64,000 bases of DNA from an uncultured Paracoccaceae bacterium (GTDB lineage Bacteria; Pseudomonadota; Alphaproteobacteria; Rhodobacterales; Rhodobacteraceae), in assembly GCA_947503175.1 (NCBI GenBank), contig CANNCO010000001.1:372001-436000 (forward strand), read 5' to 3'. Each line of letters begins with the position of its first letter. Positions within the stretch are counted from its first letter, which is position 1. The notes beneath the pieces were generated by a model, which made no database searches, was not told the DNA's origin, and saw only the letters and a program-made list of their open reading frames with translations. Position numbers and translations under genes: made by a program. Shown piece by piece: positions 18,069 to 27,153 of this stretch.

Positions 18069-18889
18069 CAAAGAGCCTTCTCGATTGCGCGCAACTGGCT
18101 GAGAAGCCCGCTCAGTTCATCAATCGGTACCATGTTGGGGCCATCGGAGGGTGCATTGTCGGGATCCTGATGCGTCTCGATGAAGAGCGCCGCGCACCCA
18201 ACCGCTACGGCCGCACGCGCAAGCGGCGGCACAAATCGCCTGTCGCCACCCGAGGATGCGCCCATGCCGCCAGGTTGCTGAACCGAGTGGGTTGCGTCGA
18301 ACACCACCGGATAGCCCGTTTCGGCCATGATCGGCAGCGCCCGGAAATCACTGACCAAGGTGTTGTAACCAAAGGATGTTCCGCGTTCGCATAGGAGGAT
18401 GCGTTCGTTACCCGTCGAGGCGATCTTGGCGGCGACATTGGCCATGTCCCAGGGTGCAAGGAACTGCCCCTTCTTCACGTTGACGGCGGCACCGGTTTCA
18501 CCGGCGGCAAGCAGAAGGTCGGTTTGACGCGACAGGAATGCCGGAATTTGAAGGATGTCGCAGACCTTAGCAACGGGCGCGCACTGCTCTGGCGAATGCA
18601 CATCCGTCAAGGTCGGGACGCCGAACTCCTCCCCGATCCGCCCCAGAACCTCCAGACCTGCCTCCATCCCGAGACCGCGTTCTGTGTTGTGAGAAGACCG
18701 GTTCGCCTTGTCGTAGCTGGACTTGTAAATCCAGGCCATGCCCGCCTTGTCTGCCGCTTGTGCAATCCCCTCGGCCATTCGGCGTGCATGATCGGGCGTT
18801 TCGATCTGACATGGCCCCGCGATCAGGACAAAGGGCTTGTCATTGCCGAACTGTACGGAGCCGACGGAGACGGTGCGTTGGTTTTGCAT
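18068..18889 (-). CDS. kdsA: 3-deoxy-8-phosphooctulonate synthase (KDO-8-P synthase)
   Basis: KdsA condenses PEP with arabinose 5-phosphate to make KDO 8-phosphate for lipopolysaccharide. The 273-residue protein shows FVLIAGPCQIE at the N-terminus, YKSSYDKANRSS, LTDVHSPEQ, CERGTSFGYN and FDATHSVQQPGG. Motifs and length are standard. ATG at 18889 gives MQNQRTVSVG; the 16-residue extension to 18937 is not family-like. It is followed by the threonine dehydratase gene with a one-base overlap. Confidence 0.97.
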   Translation of the reverse strand: MQNQRTVSVGSVQFGNDKPFVLIAGPCQIETPDHARRMAEGIAQAADKAGMAWIYKSSYDKANRSSHNTERGLGMEAGLEVLGRIGEEFGVPTLTDVHSPEQCAPVAKVCDILQIPAFLSRQTDLLLAAGETGAAVNVKKGQFLAPWDMANVAAKIASTGNERILLCERGTSFGYNTLVSDFRALPIMAETGYPVVFDATHSVQQPGGMGASSGGDRRFVPPLARAAVAVGCAALFIETHQDPDNAPSDGPNMVPIDELSGLLSQLRAIEKAL

Positions 18890-19044
18890 GGGGCGATCCG
18901 TTTTTTTATAGTGACATCGAGACCTATGTGTCACCACAGAGCCGGGAGCGCAAATCCAGGGTGCTGTCCTAAGGCTAAATCGAACGCCATCGGCAAATCA
19001 TTAACCGGTGCGTTGAGTTATACGGTATATCGGCCGGGATGAAA

Positions 19045-19118
19045 TGGAGGCGAGTACCGGAATCGAACCGGTGTACACGGATTTGCAATCCGCTGCGTAA
19101 CCACTCCGCCAACTCGCC
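19045..19118 (-). tRNA. tRNA-Cys (anticodon GCA)
   Basis: On the minus strand the acceptor stem GGCGAGT pairs with ACTCGCC, and the anticodon loop TTGCAAA lies between GGAT and ATCC. The T-arm carries GGTTCGATTCC, and discriminator T is followed by encoded CCA (19045-19047). The fold is complete. Confidence 0.97.
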
Positions 19119-19246
19119 TTCGAAGCTCGGTGACGTTTAGGTTCGCGGGGGCCCGAGGTCAAGCAGCTATCGGCCACGCTGTGACGTGTCAGACAGTTGC
19201 CGATGGGTTCGTTCTGTGGCAAAAGCGGCGAAGTGGAACTGAACCA

Positions 19247-19912
19247 ATGAGTTTAGATATGATCGACTATACTGCCCGGCGGAGAATGATGGTCGATACG
19301 CAGGTTCGCCCTTCGGATGTGACGAAGTTTCCGATCATCGATGCGATGCTGACGGTTCCGCGCGAACAGTTCGTTCCCAACGGGCGCAGGGAGGCCGCAT
19401 ATATCGGCGAAAATGTCCCTCTTGCAGCGGATCGGGTTGTCCTCGAGCCACGGACCCTTGCCAAGATGCTCGATGCACTGAATGTCCAGCCTGGAGACAT
19501 TGTTCTGGATGTGGCCAGCGGGCTTGGATATTCCTCGGCACTCCTGTCCCGGTTGGGGCAGGCGGTTGTTGCGCTGGAAGAGGACGAAAGCCTGGCGTCC
19601 GAGGCGGAAACGACGCTTGCCGAACTGGGCGCCGACAATGTTGCGGTCGTGGTCGGCCCTCTTTCGGAAGGGGCGGCGAAGCACGGGCCATATGATGCGA
19701 TCGTCATACAGGGTGGTGTTGAAACCGTACCGGAAACACTTCTAGACCAGTTGAAAGAGGGCGGGCGGATCGCTGCGCTGTTCATGGAAGGGGCGTTGGG
19801 CGTTTGCCGGATCGGGCACCGGGTGGACGGGGCCGTAAGTTGGCGCTTCGCGTTCAATGCGGCGGCGCCGGTTCTGCCGGGATTTGCCAAAGCGCCGTCT
19901 TTCGCCCTTTAG
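19247..19912 (+). CDS. PIMT-like SAM-dependent methyltransferase
   Basis: The 221-residue protein resembles protein-L-isoaspartate methyltransferase: [25 protein letters not shown] and the SAM-binding [19 protein letters not shown]. The substrate loop GQTISQP of true Pcm (as in the copy at 9043) is replaced by [12 protein letters not shown]. It is therefore a divergent paralogue of uncertain activity. It lies 15 bases upstream of the TolC-type gene, which suggests co-expression. Confidence 0.85.
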   Translation: MSLDMIDYTARRRMMVDTQVRPSDVTKFPIIDAMLTVPREQFVPNGRREAAYIGENVPLAADRVVLEPRTLAKMLDALNVQPGDIVLDVASGLGYSSALLSRLGQAVVALEEDESLASEAETTLAELGADNVAVVVGPLSEGAAKHGPYDAIVIQGGVETVPETLLDQLKEGGRIAALFMEGALGVCRIGHRVDGAVSWRFAFNAAAPVLPGFAKAPSFAL

Positions 19913-19927
19913 AGAACGGATGTGATC

Positions 19928-21295
19928 ATGCTTTTCAAACGCCTCTCACGAACAGCCGCAGCCGCTGCACTGGCCAGCCTTTCATGGCAGGCGCCTGCGT
20001 GGTCCGAGACGCTGACGGATGCCTTGATCGCGGCCTATCGGACAAGCGGGCTTCTTGAACAGAACCGCGCCCTTCTGCGTGCCGCGGATGAAGATGTTGC
20101 CCAAGCTGTCGCGACATTGCGCCCGATCATCAACTGGGCGGCTTCGGCCAACTATTCGAACCCGTCCCTGGGGGATGAGGTCACCGGCTCTGTGGGACTA
20201 TCGGCAGATTGGCTTCTTTACGATTTCGGGCGATCGCAGCTGTCAATCGATCTTCAGAAGGAAACTGTCCTTGCCACGCGCGAGAGTCTGAAATCGGTTG
20301 AACAACAGGTTCTGCTGCGCGCCGTGGCGGCATTTCTGAATGTGCGCCGACAGAATGCTTTGGTCGGGCTGCGCGAAAACAATGTGCGCCTTATTTCCCA
20401 GCAGTTGCGTGCGGCGCGTGATAGGTTCGAAGTGGGCGAAGTGACCCGGACCGATGTGTCAATAGCGGAAGCTCGTCTTGCTGCGGCGCGGTCTGGGCTT
20501 GCAGCGGCGCAGGGGGCACTGGCGCAGGCGCGCGAAGAGTACCGGGCCTCAACAGGTGAGTTTCCGGGGCGGCTGCAACCGCCGCCCGCACCACCGGCGA
20601 CCGCCGCGACGCTGGCCGCCGCACGCTCGGTCGCGCTGGACCGGCATCCCGATCTTCTGAAAGCACAGAGGGATGTGACGGTTGCAGAACTCGCGGTCGC
20701 CGTTGCTGCGGGGTCACTGCGCCCGTCCTTGCGGGGCACCGCAAGTGTCGGGCTTGATGACGATGGGGACGATAACTCTTCGGTCGGTGTAACGCTGTCC
20801 GGGCCCATTTATCAGGGGGGCCAGCTTTCTTCCCGTATACGCCAGTCCCAGGCCTCCCGCGATGCCGCGCGTGCCGGGCTTTACACAACCGCACAGACAA
20901 TCGAACAGAATGTCGGCAATGCCTGGGCCGATCTTGCCGTGGCGGGTGCGAGCCTTGAGGCCTCGGACCAGCAGGTGCGGGCGTCCAGACTGGCCCTTCG
21001 CGGCGCTCAGGAAGAGTTGCAGGTCGGTGCCCGGACGACACTGGACGTTCTGGACCGGGAGCAGGAGCTTCTCGATGCGCAGACAAGCCTGATCTCTGCC
21101 CAGATCGACCAGACGCTGGCTGTCTATCAGCTTTTGTCTTCGATGGGCCTGTTGACGGTCGATCACCTGAACCTCGGAATTGCCACCTACGATCCGGCGG
21201 CCTATTACAACGCGGTCAAAAACGCGCCCACAGTGCTTGTCAGCCCGCAGGGCGAGCGTCTGGATCGTGTACTGCGCAGTCTGAACCGGAACTAG
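19928..21295 (+). CDS. tolC: TolC family outer-membrane channel protein
   Basis: TolC-type proteins form the outer-membrane exit duct of type I secretion and multidrug efflux systems. The 455-residue protein has an N-terminal signal peptide ending near APAWSE, two OEP-type repeats rich in long alanine/glutamine helices (NVRRQNALVGLRENNVRLIS; a second copy with NVGNAWADLAVAG) and RTTLDVLDREQELLDAQ near the end. ATG at 19928 is taken over GTG at 19922 because GGA lies eight bases before it. No membrane-fusion or inner-membrane partner is adjacent; the ABC gene at 25 kb is separate. Confidence 0.92.
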   Translation: MLFKRLSRTAAAAALASLSWQAPAWSETLTDALIAAYRTSGLLEQNRALLRAADEDVAQAVATLRPIINWAASANYSNPSLGDEVTGSVGLSADWLLYDFGRSQLSIDLQKETVLATRESLKSVEQQVLLRAVAAFLNVRRQNALVGLRENNVRLISQQLRAARDRFEVGEVTRTDVSIAEARLAAARSGLAAAQGALAQAREEYRASTGEFPGRLQPPPAPPATAATLAAARSVALDRHPDLLKAQRDVTVAELAVAVAAGSLRPSLRGTASVGLDDDGDDNSSVGVTLSGPIYQGGQLSSRIRQSQASRDAARAGLYTTAQTIEQNVGNAWADLAVAGASLEASDQQVRASRLALRGAQEELQVGARTTLDVLDREQELLDAQTSLISAQIDQTLAVYQLLSSMGLLTVDHLNLGIATYDPAAYYNAVKNAPTVLVSPQGERLDRVLRSLNRN

Positions 21296-21309
21296 GGGCC
21301 CCCGACCGG

Positions 21310-21330
21310 TTGTGTGTGAGGGTCACACAA
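21310..21330. repeat. Palindrome between tolC and the PopZ-like gene
   Basis: TGTGTGA-GGG-TCACACA (21313-21329) is a perfect 7-bp inverted repeat, 15 bases after the tolC stop and about 40 bases before the next start. It contains TGTGA and TCACA half-sites, but spaced by three bases rather than the six of CRP sites. No T-tract follows. It may be a termination hairpin or operator. Confidence 0.35.
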
Positions 21331-21367
21331 GCTACCGTATGTCGTGAGGGGCCAAGGTGAGTCTGTG

Positions 21368-22021
21368 ATGACGGAAAACAAGCAACGAAGCGATGCGGAT
21401 GCCGTACTTTCCTCGGTCCGGCGCATCGTGACCCGGCAATTGCCCCCGGAAGAAATGGCCCCCGAGGACTGGGGTGCCGAAGACGAACCGCAGGATGACG
21501 AGGCGACCGATAAACTGTTACTGACGCCCGCGCTTCGGGTCGAGGACAAGTCGCCCGTGCCCATTCGTCCCGTTCCGTCGCAAACCCCGTTGGAAGAGCG
21601 GATTGCAGAGCTTGAGCGCGCTGTCGGGGCAGGTTCCGATGATTGGGAGCCGGATGGAAGTGAGCCGGTGGACACTGAGACACCGCGCAGGCTTGTATTG
21701 GCTGTACCTGTGGAAAAGGGTGAGCCCGAAGACGCCTCCGAACCCTTGTTTGCGACGGCAGAAAAGCATGGTCTCTTGGCCGAGCCTGCGCCCGATCTGC
21801 TTCCCAGCAGAGGTGGTGCAGATGAAGGTGCCAGTTCTGCGCCCGTCTCACACGATTTGCCCAGTGGCGATCTCATCGATGAGGACAAGCTTCGTGAGCT
21901 GGTCTCCGATATCGTTCGGGACGAGCTTCAGGGAGAATTGGGAGAGCGCATCACCCGGAACATCCGCAAGCTTGTCCGGCGGGAAATCCACCGCGCGATC
22001 ATGACCCGAGACTTCGGTTAG
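21368..22021 (+). CDS. PopZ-like (DUF2497-like) polar organising protein candidate
   Basis: The 217-residue protein has three zones. A short N-terminal helix contains DADAVLSSVRRIV, resembling the PopZ start (ILASIRRII). A long acidic, proline-rich, low-complexity middle (about residues 25-165) follows. The C-terminal helical region has KLRELVSDIVRDELQGELG and NIRKLVRREIHRAI. That is the layout of PopZ, which self-assembles at cell poles and binds ParB and other factors through its N-terminal helix. Sequence similarity is slight, so this is an architectural inference. AAGGTGAG precedes the ATG. Confidence 0.5.
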   Translation: MTENKQRSDADAVLSSVRRIVTRQLPPEEMAPEDWGAEDEPQDDEATDKLLLTPALRVEDKSPVPIRPVPSQTPLEERIAELERAVGAGSDDWEPDGSEPVDTETPRRLVLAVPVEKGEPEDASEPLFATAEKHGLLAEPAPDLLPSRGGADEGASSAPVSHDLPSGDLIDEDKLRELVSDIVRDELQGELGERITRNIRKLVRREIHRAIMTRDFG

Positions 22022-22032
22022 GCGCGACCGGG

Positions 22033-22602
22033 GTGAACACCCCAGCACACCTGATTTTTGCCGCTGCAGCTTTCGCACGGCCTGGACGTCCAAAGGTCAA
22101 CATGGCCGCTCTGTTGGGTGCGCTTGCCCCGGATCTGTCCCTTTATCTGATGGCGGGCGTTTCGCTTTACATACTCGATGTGCCCGCACGCATCGTATTC
22201 CGCGAGTATTACTATTCCGATGCGTGGCAACAGGTCTTTGCAATCGACAACTCTTTCGTCTTGTGGGGCATTCTTCTGGTAGTCGCTCTCTGGCGCAAAG
22301 GACCGGCACTCATCGCCTTCGCAGGCGCCGGTTTGATGCACCTTGCGCTGGATTTTCCGCTTCACAATCATGACGCCCGACAGCATTTCTGGCCATTGAC
22401 CGATTGGGTCTTTATCAGTCCGGTAAGCTACTGGGACAGCGACCATTATGGCCGGGTCGTGGGGCCGCTGGAGATCGCAATCTGTCTTGTTCTCTGCGTT
22501 ATGCTTTGGTTGCGGTTTCGGGATTGGGGGACCCGAACGGTCGTCGCCGGTGCCGCGGGTTTGCAGATGGCGCCGGTCGTTATCTGGGGCATGATGTTCT
22601 GA
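22033..22602 (+). CDS. Integral membrane protein, YdjM-like putative metal-dependent hydrolase
   Basis: The 189-residue protein has about five hydrophobic segments and conserved polar residues typical of membrane-bound metal-dependent hydrolases: NTPAHLIF at the start, GALAPDLSLY, and HLALDFPLHNHDARQHFWP. Homologues in related genomes are sometimes labelled cobalamin biosynthesis protein CobQ; nothing here resembles CobQ, so that name should not be used. Start is GTG at 22033, 11 bases after the PopZ-like stop. Function unknown. Confidence 0.65.
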   Translation: MNTPAHLIFAAAAFARPGRPKVNMAALLGALAPDLSLYLMAGVSLYILDVPARIVFREYYYSDAWQQVFAIDNSFVLWGILLVVALWRKGPALIAFAGAGLMHLALDFPLHNHDARQHFWPLTDWVFISPVSYWDSDHYGRVVGPLEIAICLVLCVMLWLRFRDWGTRTVVAGAAGLQMAPVVIWGMMF

Positions 22603-22612
22603 AAAAGAAAAA

Positions 22613-22640
22613 CGCGCCCGACTGGGCGCGCATTCTTTTG
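22613..22640. terminator. Bidirectional intrinsic terminator
   Basis: CGCGCCC (22613-22619) and GGGCGCG (22624-22630) form a perfect 7-bp stem with loop GACT. It is preceded by an A-rich run and followed by ATTCTTTT, so it can terminate transcripts from both sides: the membrane protein gene on plus and the 106-residue gene on minus. Confidence 0.85.
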
Positions 22641-22655
22641 GTCTGGCAGGCCTCT

Positions 22656-22976
22656 TTAAGCGGCTTTTGCCTGCTCTGCAGCCTGACGACGTTCGCTTTC
22701 TTCACGCGATAGCGCGACCGATGTCCGAACGCCTTTCGATACGAATTCCATGAGGCCGGATACAACCCGTTCGTTCGGGTCGATACCGGCGCATGTCAGC
22801 ACTTCGCGACCATCGCGCGAGCGTGCCCAGCGGGCAATCTGTTCAGGTCCATTTCCATATTTCTTGTCGTCGGCAATCGCATCATCAAGCGCAGCCAGAA
22901 CAACGGCCGCAAAAAGCTTGCGAGCCCGGTTGCCCTGCTCGTTGTTGAATGCTGTGCCATCTACGAAATCGACCAT
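22656..22976 (-). CDS. Conserved small Rhodobacterales protein (DUF6280-like)
   Basis: The 106-residue protein begins MVDFVDGTAFNNEQGNRARK and contains VVLAALDDAIADDKKYG, RWARSRDGREVL and GIDPNERV. I associate it with a family (DUF6280, from memory) very conserved in Rhodobacterales; function unknown. It is predicted soluble and mostly helical with no signal peptide. It is divergent from efp across 217 bases and ends at a shared bidirectional terminator. Confidence 0.8.
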   Translation of the reverse strand: MVDFVDGTAFNNEQGNRARKLFAAVVLAALDDAIADDKKYGNGPEQIARWARSRDGREVLTCAGIDPNERVVSGLMEFVSKGVRTSVALSREESERRQAAEQAKAA

Positions 22977-23193
22977 AATCCGTCCTGTTATTGTTGCTCT
23001 TGCATTTTCCGGCGTGACGTCCCTTATGACGTGTCGTTACTGATTCTGCCACCCTGTTTGTGTATATCTGCCATGCGCCCCGCGCATAGCTCATGCACTC
23101 TTACCCACATGATCTAGCTGTCTTGCCACCGGATCACCGGCGAGATATAGCTCCGGCCCAACGATCTTCAACCTTTTGTCATGGAATTGACGC

Positions 23194-23757
23194 ATGCCCA
23201 AAATCAACGGGAACGAGATCCGGCCCGGCAATGTTCTTGAACATAATGGCGGCCTTTGGGTGGCCGTGAAGGCCGATCACGTAAAGCCCGGAAAGGGCGG
23301 CGCTTTCGCTCAGGTCGAGTTGCGGAACCTGCGCAACGGATCGAAGCTGAATGAGCGGTTCCGGTCTGCGGACAAGGTGGAAAAGGTCCGTCTTGAACAG
23401 AAAGATCAGCAGTTTCTATATGAGTCCGATGGCCATCTGGTGTTCATGGATTCAGAGACTTACGAGCAGATCGAGTTGCCCTCAGACATTCTGGGCGACC
23501 GCCGTCCGTTTCTGCAGGACGGTATGACGATCACCATCGAGTACTACGAGAACGAGGCGCTCAGCGCGACGTTGCCACAAAAGGTGACTTGCACCGTGGC
23601 CGAGACCGAGCCGGTGGTTAAGGGTCAGACAGCGGCGAACAGCTTCAAGCCCGCAGTTCTGGACAATGGTGTGCGGGTGATGATCCCGCCCTTCGTGGGC
23701 GAGGGGGAGGCTATCGTCGTGAACACCGAAAACATGGAGTACTCCGAGCGCGCCTGA
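23194..23757 (+). CDS. efp: Translation elongation factor P
   Basis: EF-P relieves ribosome stalling at polyproline stretches. The 187-residue protein has the three-barrel EF-P layout. The loop KPGKGGAF carries Lys34, the position modified by beta-lysylation in EpmA/EpmB organisms; those modification genes are not in this window. The conserved segments [11 protein letters not shown] and [13 protein letters not shown] are present. It ends six bases from the convergent ygfZ stop. Confidence 0.97.
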   Translation: MPKINGNEIRPGNVLEHNGGLWVAVKADHVKPGKGGAFAQVELRNLRNGSKLNERFRSADKVEKVRLEQKDQQFLYESDGHLVFMDSETYEQIELPSDILGDRRPFLQDGMTITIEYYENEALSATLPQKVTCTVAETEPVVKGQTAANSFKPAVLDNGVRVMIPPFVGEGEAIVVNTENMEYSERA

Positions 23758-23763
23758 CGCGGC

Positions 23764-24507
23764 TCATGCGGTGTAGCTTACTTGCGCATCGCCTGCTTTC
23801 ATATCAGGCCCCGCACGGTCGAAGCGCAGATAGGCAATCCCCTTGCCGCCCGACTGCGTGTAGAGCTTTCCGACGGCCTTGTCGTTTCGCGTAATATCCG
23901 TTCCAACCGGCACGGTCCCCTCGACTGAAACTACTGCAAAACCCTTGCGCAGCTCGGTCTTGTGTTTCATGCGCGCGGTCACTTCCTGGCCTACATAGCA
24001 CCCCTTATGAAAGTCGACGCCATTTATGCGCTCGAAGCCTGCTTCGAGAATGAAAGTGTCATTTGGGATCAGTTCGATCCCGGCCTCGGGGATGCAGTGG
24101 GCGACGCGTATCGCGTCCCAATCGGTCGTGTCGTCGGGAACCGGGGTGTCGGTGTAACGCCGCCAGCCCAAGTCGGGATGGCGCGGGTCCATGAACGCAT
24201 CCTCGGGTGGCGTGCCCATCCCGCGTTCCACATAGAGCCCGCTGTCTTCGATCGTGACATCCGCCCGCAACTTGTACATGTTCAGCCGCTGCGCGAGGGC
24301 CGGTGCCTGCTCTGCATCCGCATCCAACAGATATGCCTCTTCAGTTTCCAGAAGAAAGAAATCGGCCAGATATTTGCCCTGAGGAGTCAGAATGGCTGCA
24401 TAGACAAGGCCGTCTGCCGCGCGGTCGACCTCGTTTGTGACCAGTCCTTCTAGAAAGCTCTTTCGGTCATCGCCGCCGATCTTCAACACCTTGCGCGCCG
24501 TGCCCAT
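23764..24507 (-). CDS. ygfZ: YgfZ/GcvT-like folate-binding Fe-S maintenance protein
   Basis: The 247-residue protein is a GcvT-related folate-binding protein with the diagnostic KGCYVGQEV, whose cysteine is the signature of YgfZ (IBA57), and LEGLVTNEV near the N-terminus. YgfZ helps assemble or repair iron-sulfur clusters of enzymes such as MiaB. The start ATG at 24507 fits the family; the in-frame extension to 24759 runs under the divergent glycosyltransferase gene and is rejected. Confidence 0.93.
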   Translation of the reverse strand: MGTARKVLKIGGDDRKSFLEGLVTNEVDRAADGLVYAAILTPQGKYLADFFLLETEEAYLLDADAEQAPALAQRLNMYKLRADVTIEDSGLYVERGMGTPPEDAFMDPRHPDLGWRRYTDTPVPDDTTDWDAIRVAHCIPEAGIELIPNDTFILEAGFERINGVDFHKGCYVGQEVTARMKHKTELRKGFAVVSVEGTVPVGTDITRNDKAVGKLYTQSGGKGIAYLRFDRAGPDMKAGDAQVSYTA

Positions 24508-24577
24508 TTCCGATCCTCTTCTTCCCCTGTTCCGCTTATATAGGGCGGGAGAATTCCGAACGCCACGGGGCCATTTC

Positions 24578-25279
24578 ATGCCAGCACCGCTCTCGGTGAT
24601 CATACCGACCCTGAATGCCGCTCCGTTGCTTCCCGAAACGCTTGCCGCGCTGATGGAGGGTGTGGCGTCTGGTTTGATCCGCGAGTTGGTGATCTCGGAC
24701 GGCGGTTCGGTGGACGGCACGCTTGAAGTGGCGGATGAGGCGGGCGCGCGCGTCGTCAAGGGCGAAGCCGGGAGGGGGCTACAGTTGGCTGCTGGGGTCG
24801 AGACAGCGAAGGGAAGCTGGCTACTTCTTCTTCATGCCGATACCCGGCTGTCACAGGGCTGGTCGGATGCGGTTCTGGCTCACATGGCGGCATCCTCAGG
24901 CAAGGCCGGGTACTTCAGACTGGCCTTCCGGTCACGCGGCGTGTCGCCGGGGTTGGTGGCGGGATGGGCGAACCTGCGGTCGCGGCTGTTCGGACTACCC
25001 TATGGAGATCAGGGTCTGCTGATCCACCGCGATTTGCTTGAACAGGTCGGAGGCGTGCCGCCCCTCGATCTGATGGAAGATGTGGCCATCGCCCGTGCGT
25101 TGAAGGGTCGGTTACAGATGCTTCCAGCCACCGCCAACACCTCGGCCGCGCGGTATGAGGCCGAAGGATGGTTCGCACGTGGCACCCGCAATCTGTGGAC
25201 ACTTGCGCGGTATCTGATGGGCGCGGACCCGAAACGCCTTGCGCAGGGTTATGAGCGGTCATCGCCTTCGCGGAACTGA
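24578..25279 (+). CDS. Family 2 glycosyltransferase, TIGR04283 type
   Basis: The 233-residue GT-A protein begins MPAPLSVIIPTLNAA, followed by ELVISDGGSVDGTLEVA, GRGLQLAAGVE and LLLLHADTRL, whose HAD is the metal-binding site. FGLPYGDQGLLI and DLMEDVAIARAL follow. This matches the TIGR04283 group, often linked to arsenosugar or radical-SAM/selenodomain loci, but no such partner gene is beside it. The acceptor is unknown. The last 31 bases overlap the ABC transporter gene on the other strand. Confidence 0.85.
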   Translation: MPAPLSVIIPTLNAAPLLPETLAALMEGVASGLIRELVISDGGSVDGTLEVADEAGARVVKGEAGRGLQLAAGVETAKGSWLLLLHADTRLSQGWSDAVLAHMAASSGKAGYFRLAFRSRGVSPGLVAGWANLRSRLFGLPYGDQGLLIHRDLLEQVGGVPPLDLMEDVAIARALKGRLQMLPATANTSAARYEAEGWFARGTRNLWTLARYLMGADPKRLAQGYERSSPSRN

Positions 25280-27138
25280 AGACGATAGAGCCCGGCGTAA
25301 AGGCCGTCGCGCGCCAGCAACTCTTCATGCGTGCCCTCGTCAACCACCCGCCCGCGATCCATGACGACGATCTTGTCCGCGTTGCGGATCGTTGCCAGCC
25401 TGTGCGCGATGACGAGCGTTGTGCGGCCCTTTGAAAGACGTTCAAGCGCCTCCTGAATGGCTGCCTCGGATTGGGCATCGAGGGCCGATGTGGCCTCGTC
25501 CAGAAGGAGGATCGGTGTGTCCTGGAGGATCGCGCGCGCAATCGCCAGACGCTGCCGCTGGCCGCCGGACAGGTTAGAGCCGCGGGGGCCTGCGCGGGTT
25601 TCCAACCCGGCGGGGAGGTTGGCCACGTATGTCTCCATGTCGGAGTCGCGCAAGGTTCGCGCCAACTGGTCTTCGTTCACGTCGGTCCGGTCCAGAAGGA
25701 TGTTTTCACGCAGGGACTCGTCAAAGACGGGGGCATCCTGAGTCACGAAGGAAAACAGGCTGCGCAGCTCTCGCAGGGTCATCTGTGAGACCGGAACGCC
25801 ACCGATCGTCACCGACCCTTTCTGAGGCTCGACAAGCCGTGTCAACATGTTGAAAATCGTGCTTTTCCCCGCACCCGAGGGGCCAACGATAGCCGTCGTC
25901 TTGCCCGCCTCGGCCGTGAAGCTCGCACCAAGCAATGCCGGGTGCTCTCCGTAGGTGAAGTGCAGGTTTTCCAGCTTGATCTCGAACGTCTGCGGTTTGG
26001 GTTGCGGCGTGGCCGGGTCGCGGATTTCCGCTCTTAGATCCAGAACGCTGAAGACGCGATCTAGGCTTGCTGCGGTCGTTTGCAAAATGCCGGCAAGCGC
26101 CGCCAGACGGCGCATCGGCTGGAAGGCAAGCGCCATTGCGGTAAAGAACGACATGAACTCTCCGACCGTCTTTTCGCCGGACATGATTTCCTGCCCGCCA
26201 AAGACCAGGACGGCGAAGAAGCCGACGCCGACCATCACATCAAGGAGGCCAGGCAAAAGGGCGCCGCCGCCCGCGAACTTGATGCTCATCCCCACAAGGC
26301 GGTCTACGATTTCGCGGAAGCGGTTGGTCTGATAGCCTTCCAGTCGGCTGAGCTTTACAAGGTCTATGCCGTGGAACACTTCGCTCAGCCGGACCGAGCG
26401 GTCATAGGCGACATCACGCATGCTGCCTGCCTTGCGGCGCAAGTAGCGTTGCAGGATTGCGGTCGGGATCACCAGTGCCGGGACGCCGACAAGCGCGGCT
26501 GCGGTCCAGAACGGGTCGATCATGATCGCAACGACGCCCAGTGAAATAAGGGCGATTGCGTCACGCGCGGCACCCTGTATCAGCGTTTTCCAGACATTTT
26601 GAATGGCCGCAGTGTCGCCCTGAACACGTTCCATCAGCGCGCCAGGGGCGTTGTCGTGGAAGTAGGCGCTGTCGAGCGACATCATGTGGCTGACAAGATC
26701 GGTCTGCATCTCGGCGACCGAGATCTGCCCGACGCGGGTCAGGATGATCCGTTGCGATACACCGGCGACCGCGCGGATGCAGAACAACGCCGTGATGCCG
26801 CCGCCAAGAATGTAGATGAAAGCTTCGTCACCGCCGACAAGCACCCGGTCGAACATCGGCTGGAGCGCATAGCTGAGTACTCCCAGCATCGAACCTTCGA
26901 TGGTCATCAGAACAGCCGCAGCGACCAGCCACGGCCAGTGCTTTTTCAGGTACTCTCGCCACAACCGTCCCAGAAGGGGCAGCGCGCGTGCATCGGTCTT
27001 GGGATCAGGCTGGGTCACGCGGGGCGGCTCTGGCAGGCTGTGAACGGGTCGCAAACGCTTATCCCGTGGTTGCGGAACTGGCAAGTTGGACCGATTGACG
27101 AGCGCCGGGTCCGGCGGTAGGCCAAGCCTCGAGATCAT
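25249..27138 (-). CDS. ABC exporter, fused membrane and ATPase domains (MsbA-like)
   Basis: The 629-residue half-transporter has an N-terminal six-helix membrane domain (from about residue 65) and a C-terminal nucleotide-binding domain with Walker A GPSGAGKST, signature LSGGQRQR, Walker B ILLLDEATSALD and the H-loop AHRL. It resembles lipid A or multidrug exporters. The start is uncertain: ATG at 27138 is only 15 bases from the divergent aminotransferase start; GTG at 27018 is an alternative that would drop 40 disordered residues. Neither has a good ribosome site. Confidence 0.9.
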   Translation of the reverse strand: MISRLGLPPDPALVNRSNLPVPQPRDKRLRPVHSLPEPPRVTQPDPKTDARALPLLGRLWREYLKKHWPWLVAAAVLMTIEGSMLGVLSYALQPMFDRVLVGGDEAFIYILGGGITALFCIRAVAGVSQRIILTRVGQISVAEMQTDLVSHMMSLDSAYFHDNAPGALMERVQGDTAAIQNVWKTLIQGAARDAIALISLGVVAIMIDPFWTAAALVGVPALVIPTAILQRYLRRKAGSMRDVAYDRSVRLSEVFHGIDLVKLSRLEGYQTNRFREIVDRLVGMSIKFAGGGALLPGLLDVMVGVGFFAVLVFGGQEIMSGEKTVGEFMSFFTAMALAFQPMRRLAALAGILQTTAASLDRVFSVLDLRAEIRDPATPQPKPQTFEIKLENLHFTYGEHPALLGASFTAEAGKTTAIVGPSGAGKSTIFNMLTRLVEPQKGSVTIGGVPVSQMTLRELRSLFSFVTQDAPVFDESLRENILLDRTDVNEDQLARTLRDSDMETYVANLPAGLETRAGPRGSNLSGGQRQRLAIARAILQDTPILLLDEATSALDAQSEAAIQEALERLSKGRTTLVIAHRLATIRNADKIVVMDRGRVVDEGTHEELLARDGLYAGLYRLQFREGDDRS

Positions 27139-27153
27139 CCGTAGGACAACCCC

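Noticed and set aside
22033-22602. Cobalamin biosynthesis protein CobQ, a label sometimes given to homologues
   Set aside because: The protein is a small integral membrane protein without any CobQ amidotransferase motif.
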